Shown here one piece after another: positions 9,203 to 18,512 of a stretch of 64,000 nt of DNA (position 1 is its first letter; the number at the start of each line of letters is the position of its first letter). Where the stretch lies: the NCBI RefSeq assembly GCF_907164845.1, contig NZ_OU015430.1, positions 1,106,001-1,170,000 of the forward strand. Direction: 5' to 3'. A program made the translations under genes and the position numbers. The stretch is from Lysobacter luteus (GTDB taxonomy: Bacteria; Pseudomonadota; Gammaproteobacteria; Xanthomonadales; Xanthomonadaceae). The notes beneath the pieces are model-generated. The model made no database searches. It worked only from the letters and a program-made list of their open reading frames with translations, and had not been told where the DNA came from.

Positions 9203-9769
9203 ATGGCCACTTACGGCATGAACGACGTCAAGAACGGGATGAAGATCCTGGTCAACAACGACCCGTGCATCATCACCGACACCGAGTACGTCAAGCCGGG
9301 CAAGGGTCAGGCGTTCACGCGCATGAAGTACCGCAGCATCAAGAGCGGCCGGGTGCAGGAAATCACCATGAAGGCGACCGACTCGGTCGAGGCCGCCGAC
9401 GTCATCGATACCGACATGCAGTTCCTGTACGCCGACGGCGAGCACTGGCACTTCATGGACCCGACCAGCTTCGAGCAGGTCCAGGCAGACCGGAACGGCG
9501 TGGGCGACGCGGCCAAGTGGCTCAAGGGAGAGGAAGAGTGCGTAGTGACGCTGTGGAACGGCGTGCCGATCTTCGTCAATCCGCCGAACTTCGTCGAACT
9601 CAAGATCACCGAAACGGACCCGGGCGTGCGTGGTGACACCTCCGGTGGCGGCGGCAAGCCGGCGACGCTGGAGACCGGCGCGGTCGTGCGCGTGCCGCTG
9701 TTCGTCGGCCAGGACGAGGTGATCAAGGTCGACACGCGGTCCGGCGAGTACGTCAGCCGGGTCAAGTGA
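9203..9769 (+). CDS. efp: Elongation factor P
   Basis: EF-P, 188 residues, relieves ribosomes stalled on consecutive prolines. The domain I loop KPGKGQAF places lysine at position 34, the residue modified by beta-lysylation, matching the divergent epmB. The family C terminus (EYVSRVK) is intact and an AGGAG ribosome site precedes the ATG. The stop overlaps the next start (TGATG), so the methylthioadenosine deaminase gene is probably cotranscribed. A second, arginine-type paralogue lies at 53.3 kb. Confidence 0.98.
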   Translation: MATYGMNDVKNGMKILVNNDPCIITDTEYVKPGKGQAFTRMKYRSIKSGRVQEITMKATDSVEAADVIDTDMQFLYADGEHWHFMDPTSFEQVQADRNGVGDAAKWLKGEEECVVTLWNGVPIFVNPPNFVELKITETDPGVRGDTSGGGGKPATLETGAVVRVPLFVGQDEVIKVDTRSGEYVSRVK

Positions 9770-11106
9770 TGGCGCCCTCCAACCCCCAGCCCTGCGACCT
9801 GCTGATCGAGGCGGGCTGGGTGGTGCCGGTCGAGCCGCACGGCGCGGTCCTCGACGACCACGCCGTGGCGGTGACCGACGGGGTCATCGTCGCGGTCCTG
9901 CCGACCGCCGAGGCGCGGGCGCGGTTCCAGCCGGCCCGCACGGTGTCGCGCCCGCAGTCGGCGCTGATCCCCGGTCTGGTCAACGCGCACACCCACAACC
10001 CGATGTCGCTGCTGCGCGGCGTGGCCGACGACCTGCCGCTGATGGAGTGGCTGCAGGGGCACATCTGGCCGGTGGAAGCGGCCGTGATCGGGCCTGAGTT
10101 CGTCAGCGACGGCGTGACCCTGGCGATCGCCGAGATGCTGCGCGGTGGCACCACCTGCGCCAACGAGAACTACTTCTTCCCCGACGCGCAGGCGGCGACC
10201 TACAAGCGCCACGGCTTCCGCGCCGTTGTCGGACTTCCGGTCATCGACTTCCCGACCGCGTGGGCCAGTACCGACGACGAGTACTTCGACCGTGCCTGCG
10301 AAGTCCACGACCAGTGGCGCAACGACCCGCTGGTGACGATGGCCTTCGTGCCGCATGCGCCGTACACGGTGTCGGATGCGAGCTTCGAACGCATCCGCAT
10401 GCTCGCCGACCAGCTGGACCTGCCGGTCCACCTGCATACCCACGAGACCGCCCACGAGGTCGAGGAATCGCGCGAAAAGTACGGCCAGCGTCCGCTTGCG
10501 CGCCTGGACCGGCTCGGACTCGTGAACGACCGCCTGATGGCGGTGCACATGACCGCGTTGACCGACGCCGAGATCGATCTGTGCGCCCGGCGCGGCGTCA
10601 GCGTCGTGCACTGTCCAGAGTCCAACCTCAAGCTGGCGTCGGGGTTCTGCCCGGTCGGCCGGCTTGAGCAGGCCGGCGTCAATATCGCGATCGGGACCGA
10701 CGGCGCCGCCAGTAACAACGACCTCGACATGTTCGGCGAGATGCGCACCGCCGCCCAGCTGGCCAAGGCCGTTGCGGGCGACGCGGCGGCCTTCAGCGCC
10801 GCCAGCGCCTTGCGCGCGGCGACCCTGGGCGGTGCCCGGGCGATGGGCCTGGAGCGGTCGATCGGTTCGATCGAGCCGGGCAAGCAGGCGGACCTGGCCT
10901 GTGTCGACCTCGGACAGCTCGAGAGCCAGCCGCTGTTCCACGTGGTCTCGCAACTGGTGTATGCCACCGGCCGCCACCAGGTGACCGACGTCTGGATTGG
11001 CGGGCGGGCGAAGCTGAGTGACCGCCAGCTGGTCGACCTGGACATCGAACAGCTGATCGCCAACGCGCGGCAGTGGCGCGACCGTATCGCCGCGGTCCGC
11101 GCCTGA
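9769..11106 (+). CDS. mtaD: 5'-methylthioadenosine (or S-adenosylhomocysteine) deaminase, amidohydrolase family
   Basis: This 445-residue TRZ/ATZ-type amidohydrolase has the metal motif HTH at H74/H76 (GLVNAHTHNPMSLLRG), a second set in LPVHLHTHETAHEVEE, HCPESNLKLASG, and the catalytic Asp region IAIGTDGAASNN. The order deaminase-ubiG-phosphatase matches the Pseudomonas aeruginosa neighbourhood whose first gene deaminates methylthioadenosine to methylthioinosine. That would feed the methionine salvage genes mtnBDC at 46-48 kb. The ATG overlaps the efp stop (TGATG); a GTG lies one codon upstream. Other purine or guanine analogues remain possible substrates. Confidence 0.85.
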   Translation: MAPSNPQPCDLLIEAGWVVPVEPHGAVLDDHAVAVTDGVIVAVLPTAEARARFQPARTVSRPQSALIPGLVNAHTHNPMSLLRGVADDLPLMEWLQGHIWPVEAAVIGPEFVSDGVTLAIAEMLRGGTTCANENYFFPDAQAATYKRHGFRAVVGLPVIDFPTAWASTDDEYFDRACEVHDQWRNDPLVTMAFVPHAPYTVSDASFERIRMLADQLDLPVHLHTHETAHEVEESREKYGQRPLARLDRLGLVNDRLMAVHMTALTDAEIDLCARRGVSVVHCPESNLKLASGFCPVGRLEQAGVNIAIGTDGAASNNDLDMFGEMRTAAQLAKAVAGDAAAFSAASALRAATLGGARAMGLERSIGSIEPGKQADLACVDLGQLESQPLFHVVSQLVYATGRHQVTDVWIGGRAKLSDRQLVDLDIEQLIANARQWRDRIAAVRA

Positions 11107-11151
11107 CGCCACGCTTCCTCCCGTACCGCATCCCGAAGCAGGGGAATCAGC

Positions 11152-11871
11152 ATGACCGCAGCACCGTTCGCCAACCAGAACTTCAGCCAGGCCGAGCTCG
11201 ACAAGTTCGGTGCGCTGGCGCAGCGGTGGTGGGACCCGGAGGGGCCGCAGAAGGCGCTCCACGCGATGAATCCGGTCCGATTGGCCTACGTTACCGGTCG
11301 GACCACGCTGCGCGACGCACGCGTGCTTGACGTCGGCTGCGGCGGCGGGCTGCTGAGCGAGGCGCTTGCAGGCGAGGGCGCCGTGGTGACCGCGATCGAC
11401 CTGTCGCCGGAGCTGCTGAAGGTCGCGCGGCTGCACGGGCTCGAAACCGGGGTGTCGGTGGATTACCGCCAGCAGCCGGTCGAAGCGCTGGCCACGGAAG
11501 CCCCGGGATCGTTCGACGCGGTCACCTGCATGGAAATGCTCGAGCACGTGCCCGACCCGGCGGCGATCATCCGCGCCTGCGCCGAACTGCTCCGGCCGGG
11601 CGGTCGGTTGTACCTGTCGACGCTCAACCGCACCCCGGCGGCGTTCGCGCTGGCGATCGTCGGCGCCGAGTACATCGCCCGCCTGCTGCCGAAGGGCACG
11701 CATCGCTATCGCGATTTCATCCGCCCGTCGGAGTTGGCCGGCTGGCTGCGTGACGCCGGGCTGCAGCTCGAGGACGTCAGCGGCCTGATGTACGAGCCCT
11801 GGCGCAACAGCGCGCGGCTGATCCCGCGCGCCGACGTGAACTACCTGGCCTGCGCCCGCAAGCCCGAGTGA
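11152..11871 (+). CDS. ubiG: Ubiquinone biosynthesis O-methyltransferase UbiG
   Basis: This 239-residue class I methyltransferase performs both O-methylations of ubiquinone synthesis. SAM-binding motif I is [13 protein letters not shown]; later motifs are [13 protein letters not shown] and [13 protein letters not shown]. The N terminus ([20 protein letters not shown]) and the C-terminal [10 protein letters not shown] are typical of UbiG. A strong ribosome site (GCAGGGGAATC) precedes the ATG. It lies 45 bases after the deaminase and 9 bases before the phosphatase gene, in one likely operon. Confidence 0.96.
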   Translation: MTAAPFANQNFSQAELDKFGALAQRWWDPEGPQKALHAMNPVRLAYVTGRTTLRDARVLDVGCGGGLLSEALAGEGAVVTAIDLSPELLKVARLHGLETGVSVDYRQQPVEALATEAPGSFDAVTCMEMLEHVPDPAAIIRACAELLRPGGRLYLSTLNRTPAAFALAIVGAEYIARLLPKGTHRYRDFIRPSELAGWLRDAGLQLEDVSGLMYEPWRNSARLIPRADVNYLACARKPE

Positions 11872-11880
11872 TCCCCCTCC

Positions 11881-12558
11881 ATGACCGACCGATTCCCCGG
11901 CGCGGTGCTGTTCGACCTCGACGGCACCCTGCTCGACAGCGCCCCCGACATGCTCGCGGCCGTGAACACGATGCGCGCGGCGCGCGGAATTGCGCCGATG
12001 CTCCTGTCCGAACTGCGCCCCCATGTGTCCAAGGGGTCGCGGGCGATGGTGCAGGCCGCGTTCCCGGACCTCGACCCCGCGGCGTGGGAAGGCTGGATCC
12101 CCGAGTTCCTCGATGTCTACCAGAGTGAGCTGGGGCGGCACTGCGGCCCGTTCGATGGCATCGAAACCATGCTCGGCCGGCTGGAACAGGCCGGCTGCGT
12201 GTGGGGCATCGTGACCAACAAACCCGAGTACCTGGCCGCGCCCCTGCTGCCCATGCTGGGATGGCAGGACCGCTGCAGGGTGCTGATCGGCGGCGACAGC
12301 CTGCCGGCGCGCAAGCCCGACCCGCTGCCGCTGCGCGTCGCGGCCGAGCGGATCGGATTCGCCCCCGCGCAGTGCATCTATGTCGGCGACGACGAGCGCG
12401 ACATCGTCGCCGCGCGCGCCGCCGGGATGCCGTCGGTGGTCGCACTATGGGGCTACCGCCTGTCGGAGGACGATCCGTTCGCCTGGCAGGGCGATGTCCT
12501 CGTCGACCGCCCGCACGATCTATGCAACGCCATGGCCTGGCCTCGCTGCCATGTCTGA
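11881..12558 (+). CDS. mupP: HAD phosphatase, MupP/Gph type
   Basis: This 225-residue HAD hydrolase has motif I FDLDGTLLDS with the nucleophilic Asp, motif II GIVTNKPEY, the motif III Lys in ARKPDPLPL and motif IV YVGDDERD. Annotation pipelines often call it phosphoglycolate phosphatase. Its place directly after ubiG matches Pseudomonas mupP, the N-acetylmuramate-6-phosphate phosphatase of peptidoglycan recycling, so I favour that role. Sequence alone cannot separate the two. The last 8 bases overlap the next gene's start (ATGTCTGA). Confidence 0.75.
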   Translation: MTDRFPGAVLFDLDGTLLDSAPDMLAAVNTMRAARGIAPMLLSELRPHVSKGSRAMVQAAFPDLDPAAWEGWIPEFLDVYQSELGRHCGPFDGIETMLGRLEQAGCVWGIVTNKPEYLAAPLLPMLGWQDRCRVLIGGDSLPARKPDPLPLRVAAERIGFAPAQCIYVGDDERDIVAARAAGMPSVVALWGYRLSEDDPFAWQGDVLVDRPHDLCNAMAWPRCHV

Positions 12559-13336
12559 GTCCGGGGCCGTGCCGATCGATGTGCGCGAGGAACCCGGCGC
12601 CGCGCTGGCGGGTTTCATCGACAAATGGCGCGCACGCTGGCCGGAGTGGGCGGTCGTGGAAGTGTTCGTCCCCGCCGGGCAGCGCGAGCTCGCTTCGGCC
12701 TGGGCGGCGCTGCTGCAGGAGCTCACCGACGCGGCCTGGGGCGGGACCGATCCCATCCCCGGGGAAGCGAAGCTGGGCTGGTGGCAGGAAGAGCTGGTCG
12801 GTTGGACCCGCGGTGCGCGGCGGCATCCACTCGGCACCGCGTTGCAGCGCCAACCCGCGCCGTGGACGACGCTGGCGGCCGCGCTGCCGTCGCTCGGCAA
12901 CAGCCGTGAGCGTCCGGGCGACCCGGCGGAAGCATTCGCCGCGCTGGCCCCGTTCGCCCGGGCGGTCGCGGACATCGAGCAGGTGCTGTTTGCTGGTACG
13001 TCCGACGCCGCCGCTCCACTGGCCCCCGCGGCCCCAGTCGATGGCGCGGCACGGCGCTCCGGCACCGATGTCGTCGCGGCGACGCTGCTACAGGCGCGCC
13101 TGCTGATCGCCGGCGATGCCGGGGTACCGCTGGATGTCATCGCCCGCGCCGGCGAGGCGGACTCCCGACCGCTGTGGATGGCGCGCCTGCGGCAGCAGTG
13201 GCCGGGCGCGGACGGTACGCGTCCGCGCCGACTGTGGGCTGCACTGGCGCGTGGGCGGCTCGCGGGTGGGGACGCCACCACCCCGCTGCCCGGTTGGCGG
13301 GCGCTGTTTGCGGGCTGGCGCGCGGCCCGTGGCTGA
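12551..13336 (+). CDS. Squalene/phytoene-synthase-like protein, probably non-canonical
   Basis: The chosen ATG overlaps the phosphatase stop by 8 bases and gives 261 residues; a longer in-frame reading would sit inside the phosphatase gene. The segment KLGWWQEELVGWTRGARRHP resembles the squalene/phytoene synthase family pattern (K-x-x-WW-x-x-E followed by RHP). I see no aspartate-rich DxxxD substrate motifs, so prenyl transfer activity is doubtful; related eukaryotic proteins act as assembly factors. Alanine and arginine are very frequent. The gene belongs to the efp-ubiG strand cluster. Function unknown. Confidence 0.7.
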   Translation: MSESGAVPIDVREEPGAALAGFIDKWRARWPEWAVVEVFVPAGQRELASAWAALLQELTDAAWGGTDPIPGEAKLGWWQEELVGWTRGARRHPLGTALQRQPAPWTTLAAALPSLGNSRERPGDPAEAFAALAPFARAVADIEQVLFAGTSDAAAPLAPAAPVDGAARRSGTDVVAATLLQARLLIAGDAGVPLDVIARAGEADSRPLWMARLRQQWPGADGTRPRRLWAALARGRLAGGDATTPLPGWRALFAGWRAARG

Positions 13337-13438
13337 CGCCCTGCGACGCAGCGTTCCAGCGGCCAGGGCAGGGTGCAGGGACGCGGCCGGTAGAATGTAC
13401 GCGTTGCAAACCCGCTTTCGCGCCCCCACCCCGGTCCA

Positions 13439-14368
13439 GTGAACACTCCCACCATCACGCCCCGCCGCCTGCCCGACGTCGCCCACGACGCCGCCGCGCT
13501 GGCCCGTCCGCTGGACTGGGTCGGTATGTCCAACATCGCGCTGCCGCTGCGTGTCGCTGGCCACGCCGGCGAGGCGATCCAGGTCGCCGCGTCGGTGGAC
13601 GTGTCGGTCGACCTGCTCGACCCCGACGCACGCGGCATCCACATGTCGCGGCTCTACCTGGAGCTGCAGCACGCCTTCGCCACCGAGGTGGTCACACCGG
13701 CCGGCCTTCGCCGCGTCCTGCAGACCCTGGTCGACACCCAGTCGGGGCTGTCCGGCGCGGCACGGCTGGTGCTGCGCTATGACCAGATGCTGCTGCGTCC
13801 CGCCCTGGCCAGTGGCAACGCCGGCTGGAAGCGCTACCCGGTCGAGATCGATGCGAGCCTCATCGACGGCCACCTGAAGCTGGCGCTGCGTTTTGCGGTC
13901 GAATACTCGAGCACCTGTCCGGCGTCGGCGGCGCTGTCGCGCCAACTCAATGCCGACCGTTTCGCCGAAGATTTCGCCGATGCCCGTCCGCTGGCGGGCG
14001 CCATCCATGACTGGCTGGCGTCGGAGCGTGGCCTGGCGGCGACGCCGCATGCCCAGCGCAGCCGCGCCGATGTGCGGGTCGAGCTGCGCCCTGCGTTCGA
14101 CGAGTTGCCGCTGACCGCGCTCATCGATGCACTGGAACAGGCGCTCGCGACCCCTGTGCAGACCGCGGTCAAGCGCGAGGACGAGCAGGCTTTCGCGCGG
14201 CTCAACGCCGCCAACCTGATGTTCTGCGAGGACGCCGCACGCCGCGTCGCCGCGGTGCTGTCCGGCGACCGCCGCATCGAGCGCTTCGATGCCGACGTCG
14301 CCCATTTTGAAAGCCTGCATGCGCACGATGCCGTCGCGCGCGTGAGCGGAGCCGGCGCCCCAGCCTGA
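13439..14368 (+). CDS. folE2: GTP cyclohydrolase FolE2 (type IB)
   Basis: This 309-residue GCYH-IB enzyme converts GTP to dihydroneopterin triphosphate, the first step of folate synthesis. Family signatures are DWVGMSNIALPL, RGIHMSRLY near 65-73, and a metal/catalytic cysteine at C160 (YSSTCPASAALSRQ). The C-terminal half contains the conserved VKREDEQAFARLNAANLMFCED region. The start is GTG. FolE2 uses several metals and is often induced by zinc shortage; no clear Zur operator was seen in the 102-base upstream gap. No folE type IA gene is visible in the window. Confidence 0.93.
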   Translation: MNTPTITPRRLPDVAHDAAALARPLDWVGMSNIALPLRVAGHAGEAIQVAASVDVSVDLLDPDARGIHMSRLYLELQHAFATEVVTPAGLRRVLQTLVDTQSGLSGAARLVLRYDQMLLRPALASGNAGWKRYPVEIDASLIDGHLKLALRFAVEYSSTCPASAALSRQLNADRFAEDFADARPLAGAIHDWLASERGLAATPHAQRSRADVRVELRPAFDELPLTALIDALEQALATPVQTAVKREDEQAFARLNAANLMFCEDAARRVAAVLSGDRRIERFDADVAHFESLHAHDAVARVSGAGAPA

Positions 14369-14497
14369 TGTTTGTCGCCCGCCTGGGCGGCGCTTCCCGC
14401 CGGCGTAGGTGTGGCCCGATGGCCGGAATCGCGTGCCGATTGCGTAGCGCTTGCGCGCCGGTTGTTCGGGGTATGCTCGTTCGATCGTGCGGCCGGG

Positions 14498-16240
14498 ATG
14501 GGTATGGGGACGCCCCTGCAACGGTGGATCTTGTTGATTTGTGGCTGCCTGGCGTTCGCCTCGTTGGCCGCGGCCGTGTGGCCGTCGCATGCCCGCAGCG
14601 CGGCGCCGCTGGCCACGTCCGGCCTGGAGCTGTCGCGGCTGGATGCGGACCCGGTTCCGCTCGAGGTGCTCGGGGGCGCGCTCGACCATCGGTTCGCCGT
14701 TGTCCCCGGCGGCGTCATCCGCGAAACCGGCCCGCGCGCAGGCTGGTGGCGACTCGTGTCCACGCATGCCGTCCCCGCGCAGCACCAGCCCTACATCGTG
14801 CTGGGGACGCCCGAATCGGCGCGCATTGAAGCCTGGTTGCCCGGCGCGTCGATGCCGGTAGTAGCCAAGACCGGTGGCGTCGATATCCCGTCCGGTTTCT
14901 CGTCGCGTGCCTCGGTGGTGCCACTCCGGGACGGCCTGCGTGCCGGGCATGCGGTGTACCTGCGCGTCGGCACGCTGGCCCCGGTCGCCATGGCTGTCGG
15001 CATCGAACCGTTGGCGCAACTGCACCACCGCGACCTCACCTACGTCGCGTGGCGCGCTGCCAGCCTGGTCGGATTCGTGCTGCTGATGATGCTTGCGCTG
15101 GGGTTCTGGCTGGGCATCGGTGAGCGGGGCTATGCGTATCTGTTGCTGACGCTTGCCGCCCAGCTCGCATTCTTCGCGACGCAGGGCGGCGAGATCCGGT
15201 TGCTCCCCGGCCTGTCGGGACTGCTCGGCGAGGATCCGCGCAGCCCGATTCTCACCGGCCTGCTGGCGAGCGGCGCGACGCTGGCCTTCCTGGCCCACGG
15301 GCTGCGGTTGCGAGACCGCAACCCGATGCTGTGGCGCATCGTGGCCGGATGCCTCGGGGTACTGCTGCTGCTGGTCGTCGCGACGGTCGCGGGCGTCACC
15401 CGCGGCGTGCTGTCGTTCGGCCACGCGGCGACGCTGGCTGCCACCGCGGCACTGCTCGTCGCCTGTGTCCGCGGCACGATTCGCCGCGAGCGTGCCGCCG
15501 GGTTCCTGCTGATGGCCTGGTTGCCGGTGCTCGCGCTATTGGTGGCCGGCCGTGTGGCGGAACTCGGACTGTGGGTGGCACCGGCGTGGCTGGGCTATGC
15601 GCTGCCCGCCGCACTCGTACTCGCCGGGACGGTGACCATGATCGGATTGACCGACGCATTGCAGAAAGTGCGCCGTGACCGCGACCGCGTGAGCCGCCTG
15701 GCGACGTTCGACACACTCACCGGCGCACTTTCCCGCCCGGCGATGCAGGAGCGCCTGTCGGCCGCGGTGACCGAAGCGCATCGCAATGGCACGCCGCTGT
15801 CGGTGGTGTTCTTCGATGTCGACCGTTTCAAACGGGTCAACGACGACCACGGCCACCGGGTCGGCGACAACTTCCTGAAGTTCATCGCGTTGCGGACCCG
15901 CAACCGCCTGCGGACCTACGACCTGATGGGGCGCTGGGGTGGCGACGAAATGGTGGTGATGTTGCCCGACACCCGGCTCAACGAGGCCCTCGGTGTCGCC
16001 GAGAACCTGCGCTCGGCAGTGAACTGCCGCCCGCTGTCGATCGATGACCGGCTTTTCGAGGCGAGCCTGAGCCTGGGCGTGGCCGAGCTCGCTGCAGGCG
16101 AATCGGTCGAGCACCTGATCGAGCGTGCGGATTCGGCCCTGTACGCCAGCAAGACCGCGGGCCGGGACCGGGTGACCGGCCACGACCCGCGTATCACCGG
16201 CAGCCACCCGCGGTTCGTCGCGACTTCCGGCCAGACCTGA
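14498..16240 (+). CDS. Membrane-bound diguanylate cyclase with 7TM-DISM-like sensor
   Basis: The 580-residue protein starts with a signal/anchor (LLICGCLAFASLAAAVW). A periplasmic beta-rich domain runs to about 185, then about seven membrane helices (about 185-400), then a GGDEF domain (about 405-565). The catalytic loop reads GGDEM (near 481), an accepted variant of GGDEF, so c-di-GMP synthesis is likely. The RxxD inhibitory site normally just upstream is not obvious. The topology resembles 7TMR-DISM sensors, which bind small extracellular ligands. The two ATGs at 14498 and 14504 are equally plausible. The ligand is unknown. Confidence 0.88.
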   Translation: MGMGTPLQRWILLICGCLAFASLAAAVWPSHARSAAPLATSGLELSRLDADPVPLEVLGGALDHRFAVVPGGVIRETGPRAGWWRLVSTHAVPAQHQPYIVLGTPESARIEAWLPGASMPVVAKTGGVDIPSGFSSRASVVPLRDGLRAGHAVYLRVGTLAPVAMAVGIEPLAQLHHRDLTYVAWRAASLVGFVLLMMLALGFWLGIGERGYAYLLLTLAAQLAFFATQGGEIRLLPGLSGLLGEDPRSPILTGLLASGATLAFLAHGLRLRDRNPMLWRIVAGCLGVLLLLVVATVAGVTRGVLSFGHAATLAATAALLVACVRGTIRRERAAGFLLMAWLPVLALLVAGRVAELGLWVAPAWLGYALPAALVLAGTVTMIGLTDALQKVRRDRDRVSRLATFDTLTGALSRPAMQERLSAAVTEAHRNGTPLSVVFFDVDRFKRVNDDHGHRVGDNFLKFIALRTRNRLRTYDLMGRWGGDEMVVMLPDTRLNEALGVAENLRSAVNCRPLSIDDRLFEASLSLGVAELAAGESVEHLIERADSALYASKTAGRDRVTGHDPRITGSHPRFVATSGQT

Positions 16241-16243
16241 TCG

Positions 16244-17125
16244 CTACTGTCGTTCGAGCACCAGCAGTGGATCGACGCGCACGTCGAACCAGTTCATGCC
16301 CCAGTGCAGGTGCGGCCCTGTAGCGCGCCCGGTGGCACCGACGGCGCCGATGACCTGGCCCTGTTCAACCACGTCGCCCACGCGGACGTCCATGCGCGAC
16401 AGATGCAGGAAGTTGGAGCTCACCCCGTGGCCATGGTCGAGCAGGATCGTCCCGCCCGTGAGGTACAGGTCATCGGCAAAGGTGACCACGCCCGAGGCCG
16501 GCGCCTTCACCGGGGTGCCGTTCGGCGCGGCGATGTCCATGCCCGAGTGGGCCGCGCCGGGGGTGCCGTTGTAGATGCGCTGATTGCCGAAGCGGCCGCT
16601 GATGCGACCCTCGACCGGGCGGACGAAATGCTGGGCGAACCCGGTGCGGGCATCGTCGCGGGTGCGCGCGGCGCTGACCGCCGCCTGCTCGCGTGCGATG
16701 CGTGCGGCGATCGCCGGTGGTGGCTTCACGGTCTTGCCGGGAACACCGTTGACGCGTTCGATCGGCCAGTCGCGTGGAGTGACCTCGATTTCAATGGTGC
16801 GCGCCCGTCCGTCACGGCTGGTTACCTCCACGTGCACCGGCCCCGACTGGTCGCGCGCCACGCCGAAGGCGACGCTGCCGTAGCCGGTCACGCGCAGGTC
16901 GCGCCCGGCATGGCGGACCCGGCTGGCCGCGGGGACCTTGCCGATCACCAGCGCACCCTGCTGCACGGACGCCGGGAACACCACCCGGGCGTCGTCCACG
17001 ACCGGCGTTGCCGGTGTCGCCACCTGCGCCTCCTGCGGTGCGGGCCCGGCGCTCGCCGCGGTGGTCACTGAGCCCGCGCAGGCCGCAAGCACGCCGGCCG
17101 CCGCCGCGAGGATCACCGCCCTCAA
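16244..17125 (-). CDS. M23 family (LytM) peptidoglycan peptidase, lipoprotein
   Basis: The start is taken as TTG, whose last bases overlap the pyrC stop (TTGA), behind a GGAG site eight bases upstream; this gives 293 residues. The N terminus is a lipoprotein signal (VILAAAAGVLAAC, lipobox LAAC). The C-terminal LytM domain has HSGMDIAAPNGTPV and the HxH motif PHLHWG; with a complete zinc set it is likely an active endopeptidase. A GTG three codons later is an alternative. It is the last gene of the yidD-pyrC-peptidase cluster. Confidence 0.88.
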   Translation of the reverse strand: MRAVILAAAAGVLAACAGSVTTAASAGPAPQEAQVATPATPVVDDARVVFPASVQQGALVIGKVPAASRVRHAGRDLRVTGYGSVAFGVARDQSGPVHVEVTSRDGRARTIEIEVTPRDWPIERVNGVPGKTVKPPPAIAARIAREQAAVSAARTRDDARTGFAQHFVRPVEGRISGRFGNQRIYNGTPGAAHSGMDIAAPNGTPVKAPASGVVTFADDLYLTGGTILLDHGHGVSSNFLHLSRMDVRVGDVVEQGQVIGAVGATGRATGPHLHWGMNWFDVRVDPLLVLERQ

Positions 17126-18474
17126 CGGTCGAACTCCAGCCGCTGCCCGTTCGGCGCGCCGACCAGTCGGGTGCCGTCCCAGGCCAGCGCGCCGTTGACC
17201 CAGGTCGAAGCGATCCGCGAATGGAACGTGCGGCCCTCGAACGGCGACCAGCCGCACTTGGACAGCACGTCCTGGCGACGCACGGTCAGCGGGGTGTCGT
17301 CGATCAGCACCAGGTCGGCGGCGTAGCCCTCGCGCAGGAAGCCGCGCTGCTTGACGTCGAACAGCTGCGCGGGGGCGTGGGCGAACTTCTGCACCACCTG
17401 CGCCGTGGTCAGGTGGCCTTCGTGCACCAGCTCCAGCGCGGCGTTAAGCGCGTACTGGACCAGCGGCAGGCCGCTCGGCGCCCGGGTGTAGGGGTTCTGC
17501 TTTTCCTCCAGCAGGTGCGGCGCGTGGTCGGTCGCCAGCACGTCGATCACGTCACCGGCCACCGCGCGTATCAGCGCCTCGCGATCGGACGCGTCCTTTA
17601 TCGCCGGGTTGCACTTGATCAGGTGGCCGAGCTCGGCATAGTCGCTGCGGTCGAAGCGTAGGAAGTGGATGCAGGTTTCGGCGGTGATCTGCTTGCGGCT
17701 GCCGTCGGCGCGGACCAGCGGGCCGGCTTCGAACAACGCCAGCTCGTCGGCGGTCGAGATGTGCAGCACGTGCAGGCGGGTGCCGTGCCGGCGCGCCAGC
17801 GAGATCGCCAGCTGCGTCGACTTCATGCAGGCCTCGCGCGAGCGGATGTCGGGGTGGCACGCGGCCGGGATGTCGTCGCCGTACTGCGCCTTGTAGCGCG
17901 CGGTGGCGGCCTCGATCATCGGGGTGTCTTCGCAGTGCGTGATGATTGGCGTGGGCACATCGCGGAACACTGCATCAAGCACCTCGGGATCATCGACCAG
18001 CATGTTGCCGGTCGACGCGCCCATGAACACCTTGACGCCCGGGGCGGTCAGCGGGTCGAGCCGCTGGATGTGCTCCAGGTTGGTCGTGCTGGTGCCCATG
18101 TAGAAGCCGTAGTTGCCGCGGACCCGGCCGGCCGCGCGGCGGTACTTGTCCTCCAGCGCCCCGGCGTCGAGCGTGGGCGGGCTGGTGTTGGGCATGTCCA
18201 TGAAGCTGGTCAGGCCGCCGGCCACCGCGGCGCCGGACTCGACCGCCATGTCGGCTTTGTACTCCATGCCTGGTTCGCGGAAGTGCACCTGGTCGTCGAT
18301 CATGCCCGGCAGCAGGCGGCGGCCCGCTGCGTCGACGACGGTCTCGCCGGCGCGGGCCTGCAGGCCGGTGCCGATCTCGGCGATGCGGCCGTCGGCGATG
18401 CGCAGGTCGCCGTCGTACTCGCGGCCTTCATTGACCAGTCGGGCGTTGACGATGAGGGTCGCGTTGGCGGTCAT
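17122..18474 (-). CDS. pyrC: Dihydroorotase, IDDQVHFREP subfamily
   Basis: This 450-residue amidohydrolase of pyrimidine synthesis would cyclise carbamoyl aspartate to dihydroorotate. Motifs are IDDQVHFREPG (60-69), the candidate carboxylated lysine in PGVKVFMGASTGNM, ITHCEDT, LHVLHIST and ATDHAPH. The first His of the usual HxH metal motif is Gln; this variant recurs in a dihydroorotase subfamily, so it is not a mutation peculiar to this strain. The ATG at 18474 has an AAGGA site; a longer frame to 18516 is less likely. yidD ends 38 bases upstream. Confidence 0.92.
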   Translation of the reverse strand: MTANATLIVNARLVNEGREYDGDLRIADGRIAEIGTGLQARAGETVVDAAGRRLLPGMIDDQVHFREPGMEYKADMAVESGAAVAGGLTSFMDMPNTSPPTLDAGALEDKYRRAAGRVRGNYGFYMGTSTTNLEHIQRLDPLTAPGVKVFMGASTGNMLVDDPEVLDAVFRDVPTPIITHCEDTPMIEAATARYKAQYGDDIPAACHPDIRSREACMKSTQLAISLARRHGTRLHVLHISTADELALFEAGPLVRADGSRKQITAETCIHFLRFDRSDYAELGHLIKCNPAIKDASDREALIRAVAGDVIDVLATDHAPHLLEEKQNPYTRAPSGLPLVQYALNAALELVHEGHLTTAQVVQKFAHAPAQLFDVKQRGFLREGYAADLVLIDDTPLTVRRQDVLSKCGWSPFEGRTFHSRIASTWVNGALAWDGTRLVGAPNGQRLEFDR

Positions 18475-18512
18475 CTGGAGTCCTTGCAGTGGGAAGGGGT
18501 GGGCGGTGCAGG

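Noticed and set aside
9307-12141. Very long minus-strand open frame opposite efp, the deaminase and ubiG
   Set aside because: It runs across several well-recognised plus-strand genes and is His/Arg/Gly-rich without motifs; a typical high-GC shadow.
13337-13438. Zur operator before folE2
   Set aside because: FolE2 is often zinc-regulated, but no convincing AT-rich palindrome was found in this gap.
14451-14477. Promoter TTGCGC/TATGCT before the diguanylate cyclase
   Set aside because: The spacer is only 15 bases; too weak to list as a feature.
13088-15424. 778-codon minus-strand open frame
   Set aside because: Opposite folE2 and the GGDEF gene; composition Q/R/G-rich, no domain recognised.
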